NCBI GenBank assembly: GCA_028820325.1
Contig: JAPPJO010000135.1
Location: forward strand, 35,112 to 99,111
Reading direction: 5' to 3'
Length of the DNA stretch: 64,000 nucleotides
From: Gammaproteobacteria bacterium
Lineage (GTDB): Bacteria; Gemmatimonadota; Gemmatimonadetes; Longimicrobiales; Gaopeijiaceae
Both the position numbers and the translations under genes were made by a program. The stretch's first letter is position 1. Every line of letters starts with the position of its first letter. Under the pieces are notes generated by a model. The model was given only the letters and a program-made list of their open reading frames with translations. It searched no databases and was not told the DNA's origin. Shown here one piece after another: positions 43,103-53,137 of this stretch.

Positions 43103-45271
43103 ATGGTCGTGGGGCCGGGCGGCGTGATGGTGGACGGCGACGGAGGAGGCACCGCGACCGCGGTTCGCTTCCGGGTCCGGGACATGGACTGCACGCACTG
43201 CGTGACCCGCATCGAGGACGGGCTGCGCGGGGTCGACGGGGTGCTCGGGGTGGGAGCCAACCTGGTGGGCCGCACCGTGACCGTCGAGATCGATGCCGGC
43301 CGGGTCGAGACCGAGGAGGTGCGGCGCGCGATCGGACGACTCGGGCACCTTGCCGAGCCGGATACCGGCGCGCGGGAGGAGCGCGCGGCCGCGACCTGGG
43401 CGACGCGGGATGCCCGCATCACATACGCGTCGGCGGCGCTGTTCGCGGTCGGGCTCGCGCTCCAGTTGGCCGGGGTGGGGCCGCTGCTGTTCACGCTGCC
43501 GCTGAACGAGGTGCGGATTCCTTCGCTCCTGTTCGTCGCCTCGGCGCTGGTGGGCGGATGGAGGTTCATGCCGGACGGGGTGCGCGCGGCGCGCGAGCTC
43601 TCGCTGGACATGAACTTCCTGATGACGGTGGCGATCCTGGGGGCGGTCGCGATCGGGGAGTATCTGGAGGCCGCGGCCATCGCCTTCCTGTTCTCGACCG
43701 CCGAGTTGCTGGAGACCTACGCGGTGGACCGCGCGCGGGCGTCGATGGAGTCACTGATGGACCTCGCACCCAAGACGGCCGTGGTGCTGCGCGGTGGGGT
43801 GGAGGAGACGGTGCGGGCGTCGGAGGTGGCGGTCGGGGATGTGGTGGTGGTGCGCCCCGGCGAGCGGATTCCGGTCGACGGCAGCGTGGTGGAAGGGGGG
43901 TCGGCGGTGGACGAGTCGCCGCTCACCGGGGAGTCGCTCCCGGTGGAGAAGGACCTGGGCGACCCGGTATTCGCCGGCACCATCACCCGCGATGGCTTCA
44001 TGCAAATCCGCACGGAGAAGCCGGCCGACTCGAGCTCGCTCGCGCGCATCGTGGAGCTGGTGGAGCGGGCGGGGGCGGAGAAGGCGAAAACGGAACGGGT
44101 GGTGACCCGGTTCGCGCGCTGGTACACGCCGGCGATCACCGTCGCGGCCGTGCTGGTGGTGGCCGTGCCGACCCTCGCGGGCGCGGATTTTATCACCTGG
44201 CTGGTGCGGGGGCTCACGCTGCTGGTGATCGCGTGCCCGTGCGCGCTGGTGATATCCACCCCGGTCGCGGTAGTGAGCGGCATCACGGCCGCCGCGCGCC
44301 GCGGGGTGCTGATCAAGGGCGGGGTCTACCTGGAGGCCATGAGCGGCGTGCGGGCCATGGCGATGGACAAGACCGGCACCCTCACGGTCGGCCACCTGGA
44401 GGTGCGCGACGTGCGCTCGACCCGGGGGGCGCCACCGGCCACGGTGCTGGCGCGCGCGGCCGCGGTGGAGGCCCGCTCGGAGCATCCCATCGCGCGCGCG
44501 ATCCACGAGGAGGCGGCCAGGCGCGACATCCACACCCACTACGCCGTGCGCGACTTCGCCGCCGGCCGGGGCGAGGGTGTCGAGGCCCGCCTGGACGGCG
44601 TGCGCCACTTCGTCGGCAAGCCGGCCGTGCTGGGGATCGGCGAGGCACCCGGGGGCATGGCCGGCGACGGCCGCACGGTGGTGGTCGTGGCGGACGAGGA
44701 CGGGCCGCTGGGGTGGATCTCGCTGGAGGACCGGGCCCGCAAGCAGGCGCGGGAGGCGGTGGGGCGGCTGCACGGCATGGGAATCCGCCCCGTCGTGATG
44801 CTCACCGGTGACGACGCCGCGACCGGCCGCCGGGTTGCAGGGGAGACCGGGGTGGACGACGTGATGGCCAGGCTGCTCCCGCACGAGAAGGTGGAGGCGC
44901 TCAAGGCGCTCGAGCGGGAGCACGGCCGGGTGGCGATGGTGGGCGACGGCGTGAACGACGCGCCCTCGCTCGCGGCCGCCTCCGTGGGCATCGCCATGGG
45001 CGCCGCCGGGAGCGACGCCGCCATCGACAGCGCGGACGTGGCGCTGATGGGCGACGACCTCACCCGGCTGCCCTACCTGTTCCGGCTGTCGCGCAAGTCG
45101 CGCGCGGTCATCCGCCAGAACATCACCACCGCCCTGCTGGTGAAGCTCGTTCTGGTGGTGGGCGTGCCGCTCGGGATGGTCTCGCTGATCACTGCAGTCC
45201 TGGTGGGCGACGTGGGCGTCTCGCTGCTGGTGACGGGCAACGCGCTCCGGCTCGCACGCGTGGATGCCTGA
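43103..45271 (+). CDS. P1B-type heavy-metal ATPase (Zn/Cd/Pb exporter-like)
   Basis: 722 residues from ATG 43103; ATG 43127 is an alternative. N-terminal HMA domain with C30-x-x-C33 (MDCTHC). Ion-path motif CPC at about 378-380 in [18 protein letters not shown], phosphorylation Asp about 422 in [18 protein letters not shown] nucleotide loop, and [20 protein letters not shown] hinge. TGES is present in [10 protein letters not shown]. The CPC with no extra His-rich or Cu signatures suggests subgroup P1B-2, exporting Zn2+, Cd2+ or Pb2+. It overlaps the next gene by 8 bases, tying metal export to the flavin/Fe-S protein. Confidence 0.9.
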   Translation: MVVGPGGVMVDGDGGGTATAVRFRVRDMDCTHCVTRIEDGLRGVDGVLGVGANLVGRTVTVEIDAGRVETEEVRRAIGRLGHLAEPDTGAREERAAATWATRDARITYASAALFAVGLALQLAGVGPLLFTLPLNEVRIPSLLFVASALVGGWRFMPDGVRAARELSLDMNFLMTVAILGAVAIGEYLEAAAIAFLFSTAELLETYAVDRARASMESLMDLAPKTAVVLRGGVEETVRASEVAVGDVVVVRPGERIPVDGSVVEGGSAVDESPLTGESLPVEKDLGDPVFAGTITRDGFMQIRTEKPADSSSLARIVELVERAGAEKAKTERVVTRFARWYTPAITVAAVLVVAVPTLAGADFITWLVRGLTLLVIACPCALVISTPVAVVSGITAAARRGVLIKGGVYLEAMSGVRAMAMDKTGTLTVGHLEVRDVRSTRGAPPATVLARAAAVEARSEHPIARAIHEEAARRDIHTHYAVRDFAAGRGEGVEARLDGVRHFVGKPAVLGIGEAPGGMAGDGRTVVVVADEDGPLGWISLEDRARKQAREAVGRLHGMGIRPVVMLTGDDAATGRRVAGETGVDDVMARLLPHEKVEALKALEREHGRVAMVGDGVNDAPSLAAASVGIAMGAAGSDAAIDSADVALMGDDLTRLPYLFRLSRKSRAVIRQNITTALLVKLVLVVGVPLGMVSLITAVLVGDVGVSLLVTGNALRLARVDA

Positions 45272-47690
45272 GGCGCCGGAGGGAACGACGGTGGCGCGGC
45301 TGCTCAGGGCGGCGGCCGTTCTGTGCATCCTCACGCCCGCTCCTGCCTTCGCCCAGCAAATCGCGGACGACTTCCCGTTCCCCCAGAGCCTCGTCGAAGA
45401 GGTATTGCCGGGCGCGACCTTCTTCGAGATGCGGGACGGCGACCCGCGGGTGATCGTCGGCTACGCGGCCGACGCCCCGGACGAGGACGCCCTCGTCGGA
45501 TATGCCTTCCTGACATCCGACGTGCCGCCGGAGGAACTCGGCTACAACGGTCCCATCGAGGTGCTGGTGGGGATGGACCGGGAAGGGACCCTCACCGGGG
45601 TGCGGGTCACCCACTACGTCGAGTCCTACATCCGCACCCGCGGCGACTTCCTGCGCACCCCCGGCTACGAGGCGCAGTTCACGGGCAAGTCCATCTCCGA
45701 CCCCTTCCGTGCCAAGCGCGATGTCCGCGTGGTGTCGAGGGCGACGATCTCGGTCTCGGCCATGTCGCGCGGCATCCGCGCATCCGCCCGCCGGGTGTAC
45801 GCCAACTACCTGGCCACCCGCCCGTCCGCCGAGTCCGGCGGCTCGCTCCTGACCATCGGCATGGAGGAGCTGGAGGAGTTGTCCTGGTCCGACATGGTCG
45901 CGGGCGAGCTGGTGCCGCAGATCCATGTGCTCGAAAACGACGTCACCCGAATCGTGCTTTCCTTCGCGCACATCCGCAGCGATTCCGTCGGCGAGATGCT
46001 GGTTGGCCGGACCAGGTTCGGCGAGGTGGCGGAACAGCTCGGGGAGCGGGTGCAGGAAGACCCTCTGATGCTCGTGGGCGTCGATGGCGCGCTGGCCCTC
46101 CTTTTCTATCCGCGCACGCTCTCGCTGGTGCAGGGCGCCGACACCATCGAAATGGACAACCCTGACGTCGTCATGCTGGGCGAGCCGCGCAGCGGGATGG
46201 TACAGGGGCAGTTCCGCAACGTCGGGGTGATGGCCGTGCCGGGTTCGCTCGACGTCGAACAGGCCTTCGACATCCATTTCGATCTTCGTCCGGGCATGGG
46301 TCTCTACACGACCGCATATCCGCCTCCGCAGCTCCCGGCGCGGGTTGTGGCGGAGGATGCGCCTCCCGTGGAGGATCCTGAACCCGCGGAAGATCCTGAA
46401 CCCGCGGAAGATCCTGACCCCGCGGAGCCCGTGGCCCAGGGGGGCGATCCGTTACCGGCCCCCTCCGAGCCAGCGGAAGATCCGGCGGAAGCCGGCGGGG
46501 CGGCGGGCGATGCCCCCGAAGACGTTGCGGTGACGGCGCAAGAGGACGTTGCCGTGGAGGCTGCTCCGGACGATCCGGGGATGGCGGGCGACGCCGCTCC
46601 CGCCGAAGCAGTTGCCGCGGGCGAGTCCTCATCCCCCGATGATGACCCCACGGCTGCGCCTGTCCCTGCCGACGCGACCGATGCAGCCGACGTGGCCGCA
46701 GGCGACCCCGCGCCATCCGCGAACCCGTCCGAAGCCGAGGAGAATCCGTCCGAGGCCGAGGAAAATCCTCCCGCGACGGTCCAGCCAGCGGCCCAGCCGG
46801 ACCTCGATTTCTCTCTCGCCGAGGAACAGACGGTCCTCGAGCGCACGCTGGCGCGCACCTCGCCCGCCGAGGTCGCCTGGATGCTGGGCCTGCTGGCGCT
46901 GGTCACGGTGGCCTTCTTCCTGAAGCGCGACCGGCTGCGCTGGGTGGCCCTGGTGGCGACCTTCCTCTACCTGGGTTGGTTCGACGGCGGCTTCCTCTCG
47001 GTGTCGCACATCACTGCGGTCATCTCCGTGGGGCCGGCGGTGTTCCTGGAGGACATCCCGCTGCTCCTGTTCGTGGTCTTCACGGTGGTGACCACGCTGC
47101 TGGTGGGGCGCGTCTTCTGTGGGTTCCTGTGCCCGTTCGGCGTCTTGCAGGACCTCCTGGAGAAGGTGGTTCCGAGGAAGTTCAAGCGGGAACTGCCGCG
47201 CGTCCTGCACAAGCGCCTGTACCTGGTCAAGTACGTGTGCCTGGCGGCGATCCTGCTTCCGGCGCTCGCTGGGAGCCGGGCCAGCATCTTTTCCTTCTTC
47301 GAACCCTTCGGGACCGTCTTCTTCCTGAGTTCGTCCATCGTGCTGTGGGCGATCGCCGGGGGGATCCTGGTTGCCTCCGCGATCGTCCCCCGCTTCTACT
47401 GCCGCTACGCCTGCCCGCTGGGCGCGGCGCTCGCGGTCGCCTCCACGGTGTCGCCCTTCCGCATCCGCCGGGTGGAGCACTGCGACCACTGCAAGGTGTG
47501 CGAGCAGGCATGTCCCACGGGGGCCATCGAGGGGCCGCGCATCGATTTTCGCGAGTGCGTTCGCTGCAACATCTGTGAGACGAAGCTTATCGAGAAGGCC
47601 GGCGTCTGCCGCCACGACATGGATGAGGTGCGCCGCCGGCTGGTGCAGTTGAAGGTGGCGCCCGGTGCCCGGATCGAAACCGGTGCGTGA
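45264..47690 (+). CDS. NosR/NirI-like membrane flavoprotein with Fe-S clusters
   Basis: 808 residues, starting 8 bases inside the ATPase gene. Signal peptide ([12 protein letters not shown]). Periplasmic FMN-binding domain with the flavin-attachment context [14 protein letters not shown] (Thr161 candidate for ApbE-linked FMN). After about residue 360 comes a 150-residue Pro/Glu/Asp/Ala linker, then several membrane spans. Polyferredoxin motifs CGFLCPFG (Cys619) and CRYACPLG (Cys713), and cytosolic 4Fe-4S ligands [12 protein letters not shown] and CVRCNIC. Moves electrons across the membrane between periplasmic flavin and cytosolic clusters. True NosR needs a nos cluster, which is absent, so a different electron partner is likely. 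Confidence 0.85.
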   Translation: MPEAPEGTTVARLLRAAAVLCILTPAPAFAQQIADDFPFPQSLVEEVLPGATFFEMRDGDPRVIVGYAADAPDEDALVGYAFLTSDVPPEELGYNGPIEVLVGMDREGTLTGVRVTHYVESYIRTRGDFLRTPGYEAQFTGKSISDPFRAKRDVRVVSRATISVSAMSRGIRASARRVYANYLATRPSAESGGSLLTIGMEELEELSWSDMVAGELVPQIHVLENDVTRIVLSFAHIRSDSVGEMLVGRTRFGEVAEQLGERVQEDPLMLVGVDGALALLFYPRTLSLVQGADTIEMDNPDVVMLGEPRSGMVQGQFRNVGVMAVPGSLDVEQAFDIHFDLRPGMGLYTTAYPPPQLPARVVAEDAPPVEDPEPAEDPEPAEDPDPAEPVAQGGDPLPAPSEPAEDPAEAGGAAGDAPEDVAVTAQEDVAVEAAPDDPGMAGDAAPAEAVAAGESSSPDDDPTAAPVPADATDAADVAAGDPAPSANPSEAEENPSEAEENPPATVQPAAQPDLDFSLAEEQTVLERTLARTSPAEVAWMLGLLALVTVAFFLKRDRLRWVALVATFLYLGWFDGGFLSVSHITAVISVGPAVFLEDIPLLLFVVFTVVTTLLVGRVFCGFLCPFGVLQDLLEKVVPRKFKRELPRVLHKRLYLVKYVCLAAILLPALAGSRASIFSFFEPFGTVFFLSSSIVLWAIAGGILVASAIVPRFYCRYACPLGAALAVASTVSPFRIRRVEHCDHCKVCEQACPTGAIEGPRIDFRECVRCNICETKLIEKAGVCRHDMDEVRRRLVQLKVAPGARIETGA
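46374..46427 (+). repeat. three tandem 18-bp repeats in the linker
   Basis: GATCCTGAACCCGCGGAA occurs twice in a row (46374-46391, 46392-46409), then once with two changes (46410-46427). Encodes DPEPAE-type hexapeptides in the NosR-like protein. Confidence 0.8.
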
Positions 47691-48720
47691 GAGCAGTGGC
47701 CGTTCCGGGGCCGAGGGCGTCTCCCGGCGCACGGCCCTCCGGATCGGCGGGGCGGCGGGCCTGCTGCTGGCGATGGGCGGCGGACTCACGGCCGCGATCC
47801 TGCGCAGGGCCGGGCTGCACAGCGCGAGCGATACCCGCACCCGCATGGGCACGCTGGTCCACGTCACCGTAGTGCACCCGGATGCATCGCGGGCGAGCGA
47901 GCTGGCCGGCGCCGCCTTCGACGAGATCGATCGGCTGGAGGCGGTCTTCAGCCGCTACCGGCCCGACACGCCGGTGTCCCGGCTCAACCGGGACGGGGTT
48001 CTCGACGACCCGCCGGCCGAGCTGGTGGCGGTGGTGCGCCGCGCCCTTCACTTCGCCGAGCTGACCGGGGGCGCCTTCGACCCCACCGTGTCTCCGCTGA
48101 TCGAACTCTACCGGAGCAGCTTTGCGGAGACCGACGCGCCGCCCGCGGAAAATGCGGTAGAGGAGGCCATGTCGCGGGTCGGGCACCAGCACGTCGCGGC
48201 GGATGAGGGGCGCATCGCGTTCGCGCGCCCGGGCATGGCGCTCGCGCTCGACGGCATCGCCAAGGGGTACATCCTCGACCGGGTGGTCGAGCAGGTAACG
48301 GCCGCCGGCGCGGCCGGCGTGCTGGCCGACGGGGGCGGGGACATCTCGGCCGGGGAGGGGGAGGTGGCGGGTGCGGGATGGCCGGTGGGGGTGGAGCACC
48401 CGCGCGAGCCGGGGACGATGCTGGGGACGATCGAGGTGCGCCACCAGGGCATCGCCACCTCGGGCGACTATATGCGGGCGTACACCGCCGACCTCCGCCA
48501 TCACCATATCGTCGACCCGCGCACGGGCTCCTCGCCCGACCATGCGAGTGCGGCCACGGTGGTGGCCCGCTCCGCCATGGACGCCGACGCGCTCGCCACC
48601 GCGGCCATGGTCCTGGGCCCTGCCAAGGGCATCGAGCTGCTGGAGCGCGTCGACGGCGCCGAAGGCCTGATCGTCACCAAGGACCTGGACCTGGTGCGCA
48701 GCGCCGGCCTCGCCGCCTGA
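47665..48720 (+). CDS. apbE: FAD:protein FMN transferase (ApbE)
   Basis: 351 residues from GTG 47665, overlapping the NosR-like gene by 26 bases; GTG 47683 would give an 8-base overlap. A Tat-type signal (SRRTALRIGGAAGLLLAMGG) sends it out of the cytosol. Family text: MGTLVHVTVVHPDA, DEIDRLEAVFSRYRPDTPVS, LTGGAFDPTVSPLI, ALDGIAKGYILDRV, NAGGDI-like ADGGGDIS, GIATSGDYMRAY and HHIVDPRTG. Transfers FMN covalently to Thr/Ser of partner proteins; the adjacent FMN-binding protein is the obvious target. Confidence 0.92.
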   Translation: MPGSKPVRESSGRSGAEGVSRRTALRIGGAAGLLLAMGGGLTAAILRRAGLHSASDTRTRMGTLVHVTVVHPDASRASELAGAAFDEIDRLEAVFSRYRPDTPVSRLNRDGVLDDPPAELVAVVRRALHFAELTGGAFDPTVSPLIELYRSSFAETDAPPAENAVEEAMSRVGHQHVAADEGRIAFARPGMALALDGIAKGYILDRVVEQVTAAGAAGVLADGGGDISAGEGEVAGAGWPVGVEHPREPGTMLGTIEVRHQGIATSGDYMRAYTADLRHHHIVDPRTGSSPDHASAATVVARSAMDADALATAAMVLGPAKGIELLERVDGAEGLIVTKDLDLVRSAGLAA

Positions 48721-48734
48721 AGCGCTCGATATCC

Positions 48735-49490
48735 ATGTCCGAGTCGCCCGCTGCCCCCGTGCGCGCATCCCTGTTCGTCACCTGTCTGGGCGACCACTTC
48801 TACGCCGATGCCGCCGCCTCGGCCGTGCGCCTGCTGCGCAAGCTGGGCGTGGAGGTCGACTTTCCGGAGGCGCAGACCTGCTGCGGACAGCCGGCCTTCA
48901 ACGCGGGCCGGGATGCCGAGGCGCGCCGCATGGCTGTGCACACCATTGAGGTCTTCCGCGAGAGCGAGTACGTGGTGCTTCCCTCGGGGAGCTGCGCCTG
49001 CATGCTCCGGCGCTTCTACGCTCATCTCTTCCACGATGACGACCTGTCGGGGCAGGCGGCCGACCTCGCCGGGCGCACCTTCGAGCTGGCGGAGTTCCTG
49101 GTGCGGGTGCTCGGGGTGACGAAGCTCGGGCGCGGCCTGGAGGGACGCCGGATCGCGTACCATCACGGGTGCCACGCCCTGCGCGAGCTGGGCATCCGGG
49201 AAGAGCCGCTTGAACTGCTGGACAGCGCCGGGGCCGAAGTGGTGCCCTGGGAGGCGGCGGAGGAGTGCTGCGGCTTCGGGGGCCTGTTCTCGGTGAGCTT
49301 CCCGCAGGTGTCCGCGGGGATGGCCGACCGCAAGCTGGACACGCTCGCCGCGGAGCAGGTCGACTTCCTGACCTCCGCCGACTGCGGCTGCCTGCTCCAG
49401 CTCTCGAGCCGCCTGCGGAAGCGCGGGCAGGACCTCGCCGTGCGCCATCTTGCCGACGTTCTCTGGGAGGCAGCCGGTGCAGATTCATAG
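48735..49490 (+). CDS. lutA: L-lactate oxidation complex subunit LutA
   Basis: 251 residues from ATG 48735. Two CCG-type Fe-S/heterodisulfide-like motifs: TCCGQPAFNAG and EECCGFGGLFSVSFP, with HHGCHALRELG between them. This is the LutA (YkgE) form. Works with LutB and LutC to oxidise L-lactate to pyruvate. The next start (49477) overlaps its end by 14 bases. Confidence 0.9.
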   Translation: MSESPAAPVRASLFVTCLGDHFYADAAASAVRLLRKLGVEVDFPEAQTCCGQPAFNAGRDAEARRMAVHTIEVFRESEYVVLPSGSCACMLRRFYAHLFHDDDLSGQAADLAGRTFELAEFLVRVLGVTKLGRGLEGRRIAYHHGCHALRELGIREEPLELLDSAGAEVVPWEAAEECCGFGGLFSVSFPQVSAGMADRKLDTLAAEQVDFLTSADCGCLLQLSSRLRKRGQDLAVRHLADVLWEAAGADS

Positions 49491-50856
49491 CCGAGAGTAC
49501 CCGAAGCGGGCGCGCGAAGGCGGGGATGTGCGCGCCTCGGTGACCGGGGCGACGCTGTCGTTCGACGCGCGCCGCCGGGCCGCGTTCGCGGGGGTGGCCG
49601 CGGAGGAATGGCGGGTCTGGGCCGAAGGGGTGAAGACGCACCTGCTGACCCACCTGGACCGGTACCTGGAGGAAGCCGAGAAGCGGCTCGAAGCCAACGG
49701 CGCCGAAGTCCACTGGGCCGGGTCGCAGGAGGACGTGCACCGCATCCTCTCCGACATCTTCGAGCGCCGGGGCGCGCGGCGGGCGGTCAAGGGCAAGAGC
49801 ATGCTCTCCGAGGAGCTCGAGGTGAACGAGCTGCTGGAGAAGCGGGGCGTCGACGTGCTCGAGACCGACTTGGGGGAGTACATCCTGCAGCTGCTCGAAC
49901 AGCCGCCCAGCCACATTGTCGGCCCCGCCATCCACCTGAGCCTGGACGAGATCCGCCGGCTGTACCACGAGACTCACGGGACGGAGCTGGATGCGACGCC
50001 CGACGAGCTGGCGGGGGTCTCGCGGCTGATCCTGCGCGAGGCCTTTCTCGCGGCCGACGTGGGCATCACCGGGGGGAACTTCCTGGTGGCGGAGACCGGC
50101 ACCGTGGCGCTCATCGAGAACGAGGGCAACATCCGGCTGACGACCTCGGCGCCGCCGGTGCATGTGGCGCTGGTGGGCATCGAGAAGCTGCTGCCGCGCT
50201 GGAGCGACCTGGCGGTGTTTCTGCAGCTCACGGCGCGGGCGGCGACCGGACAGCCGGTGGGGAACTACGTCTCCATGATCCACGGTCCCAGGACCGCGGA
50301 GGACCTCGACGGCCCGGAGGAGGTGCACGTCGTGCTGGTAGACAACGGCCGCACCGACGTGCTCGCCGACCCGGAGGCGTGGGAGGCGCTCCGCTGCGTG
50401 CGTTGCGGCGCCTGCCTCAACGCCTGCCCCGTGTACCGCCAGACGGGCGGGCACGCCTACGGGGCCGTCTACTCGGGCCCCATAGGATCGGTGCTGAACC
50501 CCGGGCTGGCCGGGCTGCACGCGGCCATGCCGCTCCCCTTCGCGTCCAGCCTGTGCGGCGCCTGCGAGGAGGCCTGCCCGGTGCGCATCCCCATCCCCGA
50601 GCTGCTCCTGAGCTGGCGCCGGCGGGCGGTGGAGGCGGGGATGGACTCCCGCGCCAAGGCGGGCCTGCTGAAGGCGTGGACGGCGGTCGCCACCCGGCCA
50701 GGACTGTACCGGGCCGCCGGGGGCATGCTGCACGCGCTCCCCGAACCGGTGCGCCGCGTACCCCTGCCGGTGGTGAGCGGCTGGCGCGAGGTGCGCAAGG
50801 ATCCGGAGCCGTCGCGGGCCTCGTTCCGCGAGCTCTGGCGGGAGGGTATCGAGTGA
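49477..50856 (+). CDS. lutB: L-lactate oxidation complex subunit LutB
   Basis: 459 residues from GTG 49477, chosen for GGGAGG 6 bases upstream; TTG 49450 is less likely. N-terminal LUD domain (KGKSMLSEELEVNELLEKRG, then GNFLVAETGTVALIENEGNI) and a ferredoxin module with CVRCGACLNACPVYR and CGACEEACPVRIPI. The C-terminal DUF3390-type tail is present. Fe-S subunit of the complex. GTGA overlap with lutC. Confidence 0.92.
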   Translation: MQIHSREYPKRAREGGDVRASVTGATLSFDARRRAAFAGVAAEEWRVWAEGVKTHLLTHLDRYLEEAEKRLEANGAEVHWAGSQEDVHRILSDIFERRGARRAVKGKSMLSEELEVNELLEKRGVDVLETDLGEYILQLLEQPPSHIVGPAIHLSLDEIRRLYHETHGTELDATPDELAGVSRLILREAFLAADVGITGGNFLVAETGTVALIENEGNIRLTTSAPPVHVALVGIEKLLPRWSDLAVFLQLTARAATGQPVGNYVSMIHGPRTAEDLDGPEEVHVVLVDNGRTDVLADPEAWEALRCVRCGACLNACPVYRQTGGHAYGAVYSGPIGSVLNPGLAGLHAAMPLPFASSLCGACEEACPVRIPIPELLLSWRRRAVEAGMDSRAKAGLLKAWTAVATRPGLYRAAGGMLHALPEPVRRVPLPVVSGWREVRKDPEPSRASFRELWREGIE

Positions 50857-51443
50857 GGGAGCGGATTCTAGAGCGGGTGCGGCGCGCGCTCCGGGACCGG
50901 CCGCGGGCGCCTCATCCGGGCGAGCTGAGCACGGCGGCGACCGATGCCCCCACGCCGGTGGAGCACTTCGCGGAGTGCTTCCGGGCGGCGGGGGGCGAGG
51001 TGCACCGCTTCGCCGACGCGGACGCGGCGCGCCGGTGGCTGCACGGGTTCGCCGCCCATTTCGCGAGCGTCAGCCACGGGACCGGCGTTCCCGCGATCCT
51101 GGCGTTGCCGGCACCCGAGGCGCCGCCCCGGGAGGCCGCGCTGGGGGTGTCGGTTGCGCGCGCGGCGGCCGCCCAGTCCGGGTCGCTGGTGCTGAGCAGC
51201 CGGGACGGGCGGCGCACCCAACTGCTCCCGCCGGTGCACGTGGTGCTGGTGGACGCCGGCACGGTTGCCGGCACCCTCGGCGAGGCGCTGGCCGCGTGCC
51301 GCGACGACGGTGGCGCCGCGCTGGCGCTGCACTCCGGTCCCAGCAAGTCGGCCGACATCGGCCAGGTCATGGTGACCGGAGTCCACGGACCCGGCCGCGT
51401 GATCGCGCTCCTCCTCGACGAATGGCCGGGGCCCGGACCATGA
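50853..51443 (+). CDS. lutC: L-lactate oxidation complex subunit LutC
   Basis: 196 residues from GTG 50853 in GTGA overlap with lutB. Single LUD domain, divergent from Bacillus LutC: SVARAAAAQSGSLVLSSRDG, then LLPPVHVVLVDAGTV and LHSGPSKSADIGQVMVTGVHGP, the last being the LUD signature with GPSKSADIG. Ends in an ATGA overlap with the phosphatase gene. Confidence 0.85.
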   Translation: MRERILERVRRALRDRPRAPHPGELSTAATDAPTPVEHFAECFRAAGGEVHRFADADAARRWLHGFAAHFASVSHGTGVPAILALPAPEAPPREAALGVSVARAAAAQSGSLVLSSRDGRRTQLLPPVHVVLVDAGTVAGTLGEALAACRDDGGAALALHSGPSKSADIGQVMVTGVHGPGRVIALLLDEWPGPGP

Positions 51444-52990
51444 CCAATCAGAACGGTTCCGACGCCCAGGTTGAATTCCCGATCCGACTTGCCTGCGTCG
51501 ACACGGGGTCGAACGGAATCCGGTTCATGGCCGTGGAGTTCACGTCACCGGCCAGGTACGCCACGCTTCATTCGGAGCGGGTGCCGATTCGGCTGGGGCA
51601 CCAGGTCTTCCTCACCGGCCGGCTGGCTCCCGAGACCATGGACGCCACGGTCGAGGCCTTCCAGCGCTTCCGGGGATACCTGAAGCAATTCGACATCGAA
51701 CACTACAGGGCGGTCGCGACCAGCGCAGTGCGCGAAGCGCGCAACGGGCCTCTCCTCGTCGAGAGGATCGCACGCGAGACCGGGATCAGGCTGAAGGCCA
51801 TCACCGGATCCGAGGAGGCGAGGCTGGTGCACCTGGCGGTCGCGGCGCGCATCGGCCTGGAGGGCGGCCGCTGGCTGCTCGTGGACCTCGGCGGCGGCAG
51901 CGTCGAGCTCTCGCTGGTGGACGACTCGGGCATGCTCTGGAGCGAAACCCATTCGATGGGTTCGGTCCGTCTGCTGGAACGGCTGGCCGAGCCCGGCAGC
52001 GAGCCCGGGGCGTTTCAGCGACTGCTCTCCGAGTATGTGGCGGTCATGAACATTCCGGCGCCCGCGCAATACTGGCAGCCGACCGGGTTCATCGGTTGTG
52101 GAGGAAACATAGAGGCCCTGGCCGCGCTGGCCGCCCCCGGCAAGACGAAGGACGGTGTCAGCAGACTGCCCGTGTCGGGCCTGGATTCCGCTATCGGGCT
52201 CCTCGCGCGCCTGTCGTATTCGGAGCGAATCGAACAACTGGGGCTGAGGCACGACCGCGCGGACGTCATATTGCCCGCCGCCGTGGTCTTCAGGCGACTG
52301 GCGGAGCTTACCGGCACGCGGGAGATCCTGGTTCCGCACATCGGGGTGAAGGAGGGCGTGACGCTCGACCTCATGGCCGACCTCAATTCCAGGGCCACCA
52401 ACGACAGCCGGCAGGAGAAGCAACTTACGCAGGCCGCGGTGTCGTTCGGGCGCCGCTACATGTTCGACGAGGCCCATGGCCGTCATGTCGCAAGGCTGGC
52501 GGTCAGCGTATTCGACCAGCTCGAGTCCCTGCACGGACAGGGGTCCCATGCACGGCATCTCCTGAAAGTTGCGGCAATCCTGCACGATATCGGCGTGTTC
52601 GTCGCGATGAAAAAACACCACAAGCACACGCTCTATATTCTCGGCAACTCGGAAATACCGGGCCTTTCGCCGCGCGAGCTGGCAATTGTGGGGAACGTCG
52701 CGCGCTATCATCGCAAGAGCCATCCCAGGTCGCATCACCGGGCATATGCGTCACTGGCCCCGGCGGATCGAGTGCTGGTCGACCACCTGGGCGCGATCCT
52801 GCGCCTGGTTGACGGTCTGGACCGGCAGCGCCGTCAGCTTATCCGCTCGGTCACGGCCACCCTGGACGGGCGCAGTCTCCGCTTGAGCGCCGACTGTGCC
52901 GGCGACGTGCTGCTGGAGCGCTGGACCGTGGATCAGAAGAAAGGCCTCTTCGAGGAAACCTTCGGGCTCCAGGTCGTCATTGATTTCTGA
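51440..52990 (+). CDS. Ppx/GppA phosphatase with HD domain
   Basis: 516 residues. N-terminal actin-like phosphatase (about 1-310): CVDTGSNGIRFMAVEF, VATSAVREARN, GSEEARLVHLAV, LVDLGGGSVELSLV. C-terminal HD-type helical domain (about 320-510) with KVAAILHDIGVFVAMKKHHK and VARYHRKSHPRSHH. Degrades polyphosphate and/or pppGpp to ppGpp. Coupled by ATGA to lutC, so it is made with the lactate complex; this pairing is not a standard one and may link lactate use to stringent or phosphate control. Confidence 0.9.
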   Translation: MTNQNGSDAQVEFPIRLACVDTGSNGIRFMAVEFTSPARYATLHSERVPIRLGHQVFLTGRLAPETMDATVEAFQRFRGYLKQFDIEHYRAVATSAVREARNGPLLVERIARETGIRLKAITGSEEARLVHLAVAARIGLEGGRWLLVDLGGGSVELSLVDDSGMLWSETHSMGSVRLLERLAEPGSEPGAFQRLLSEYVAVMNIPAPAQYWQPTGFIGCGGNIEALAALAAPGKTKDGVSRLPVSGLDSAIGLLARLSYSERIEQLGLRHDRADVILPAAVVFRRLAELTGTREILVPHIGVKEGVTLDLMADLNSRATNDSRQEKQLTQAAVSFGRRYMFDEAHGRHVARLAVSVFDQLESLHGQGSHARHLLKVAAILHDIGVFVAMKKHHKHTLYILGNSEIPGLSPRELAIVGNVARYHRKSHPRSHHRAYASLAPADRVLVDHLGAILRLVDGLDRQRRQLIRSVTATLDGRSLRLSADCAGDVLLERWTVDQKKGLFEETFGLQVVIDF

Positions 52991-53137
52991 ACCCGGTGAC
53001 GCCGGGGACATCCGCGCGCCGCCGAATCATATTCGCATCAGCACTGACAGATATTGCGTTCCACTTTGTCACACCTTATCGTTTGCGCTGGCAAAGGATG
53101 TCCTGGCTGGTTCATCGTTACACGGGAGAGTTGATCG

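Noticed and set aside
45264..47690. Naming the gene nosR
   Set aside because: Architecture is NosR-like, but no nitrous-oxide reductase genes are present and the partner genes differ.
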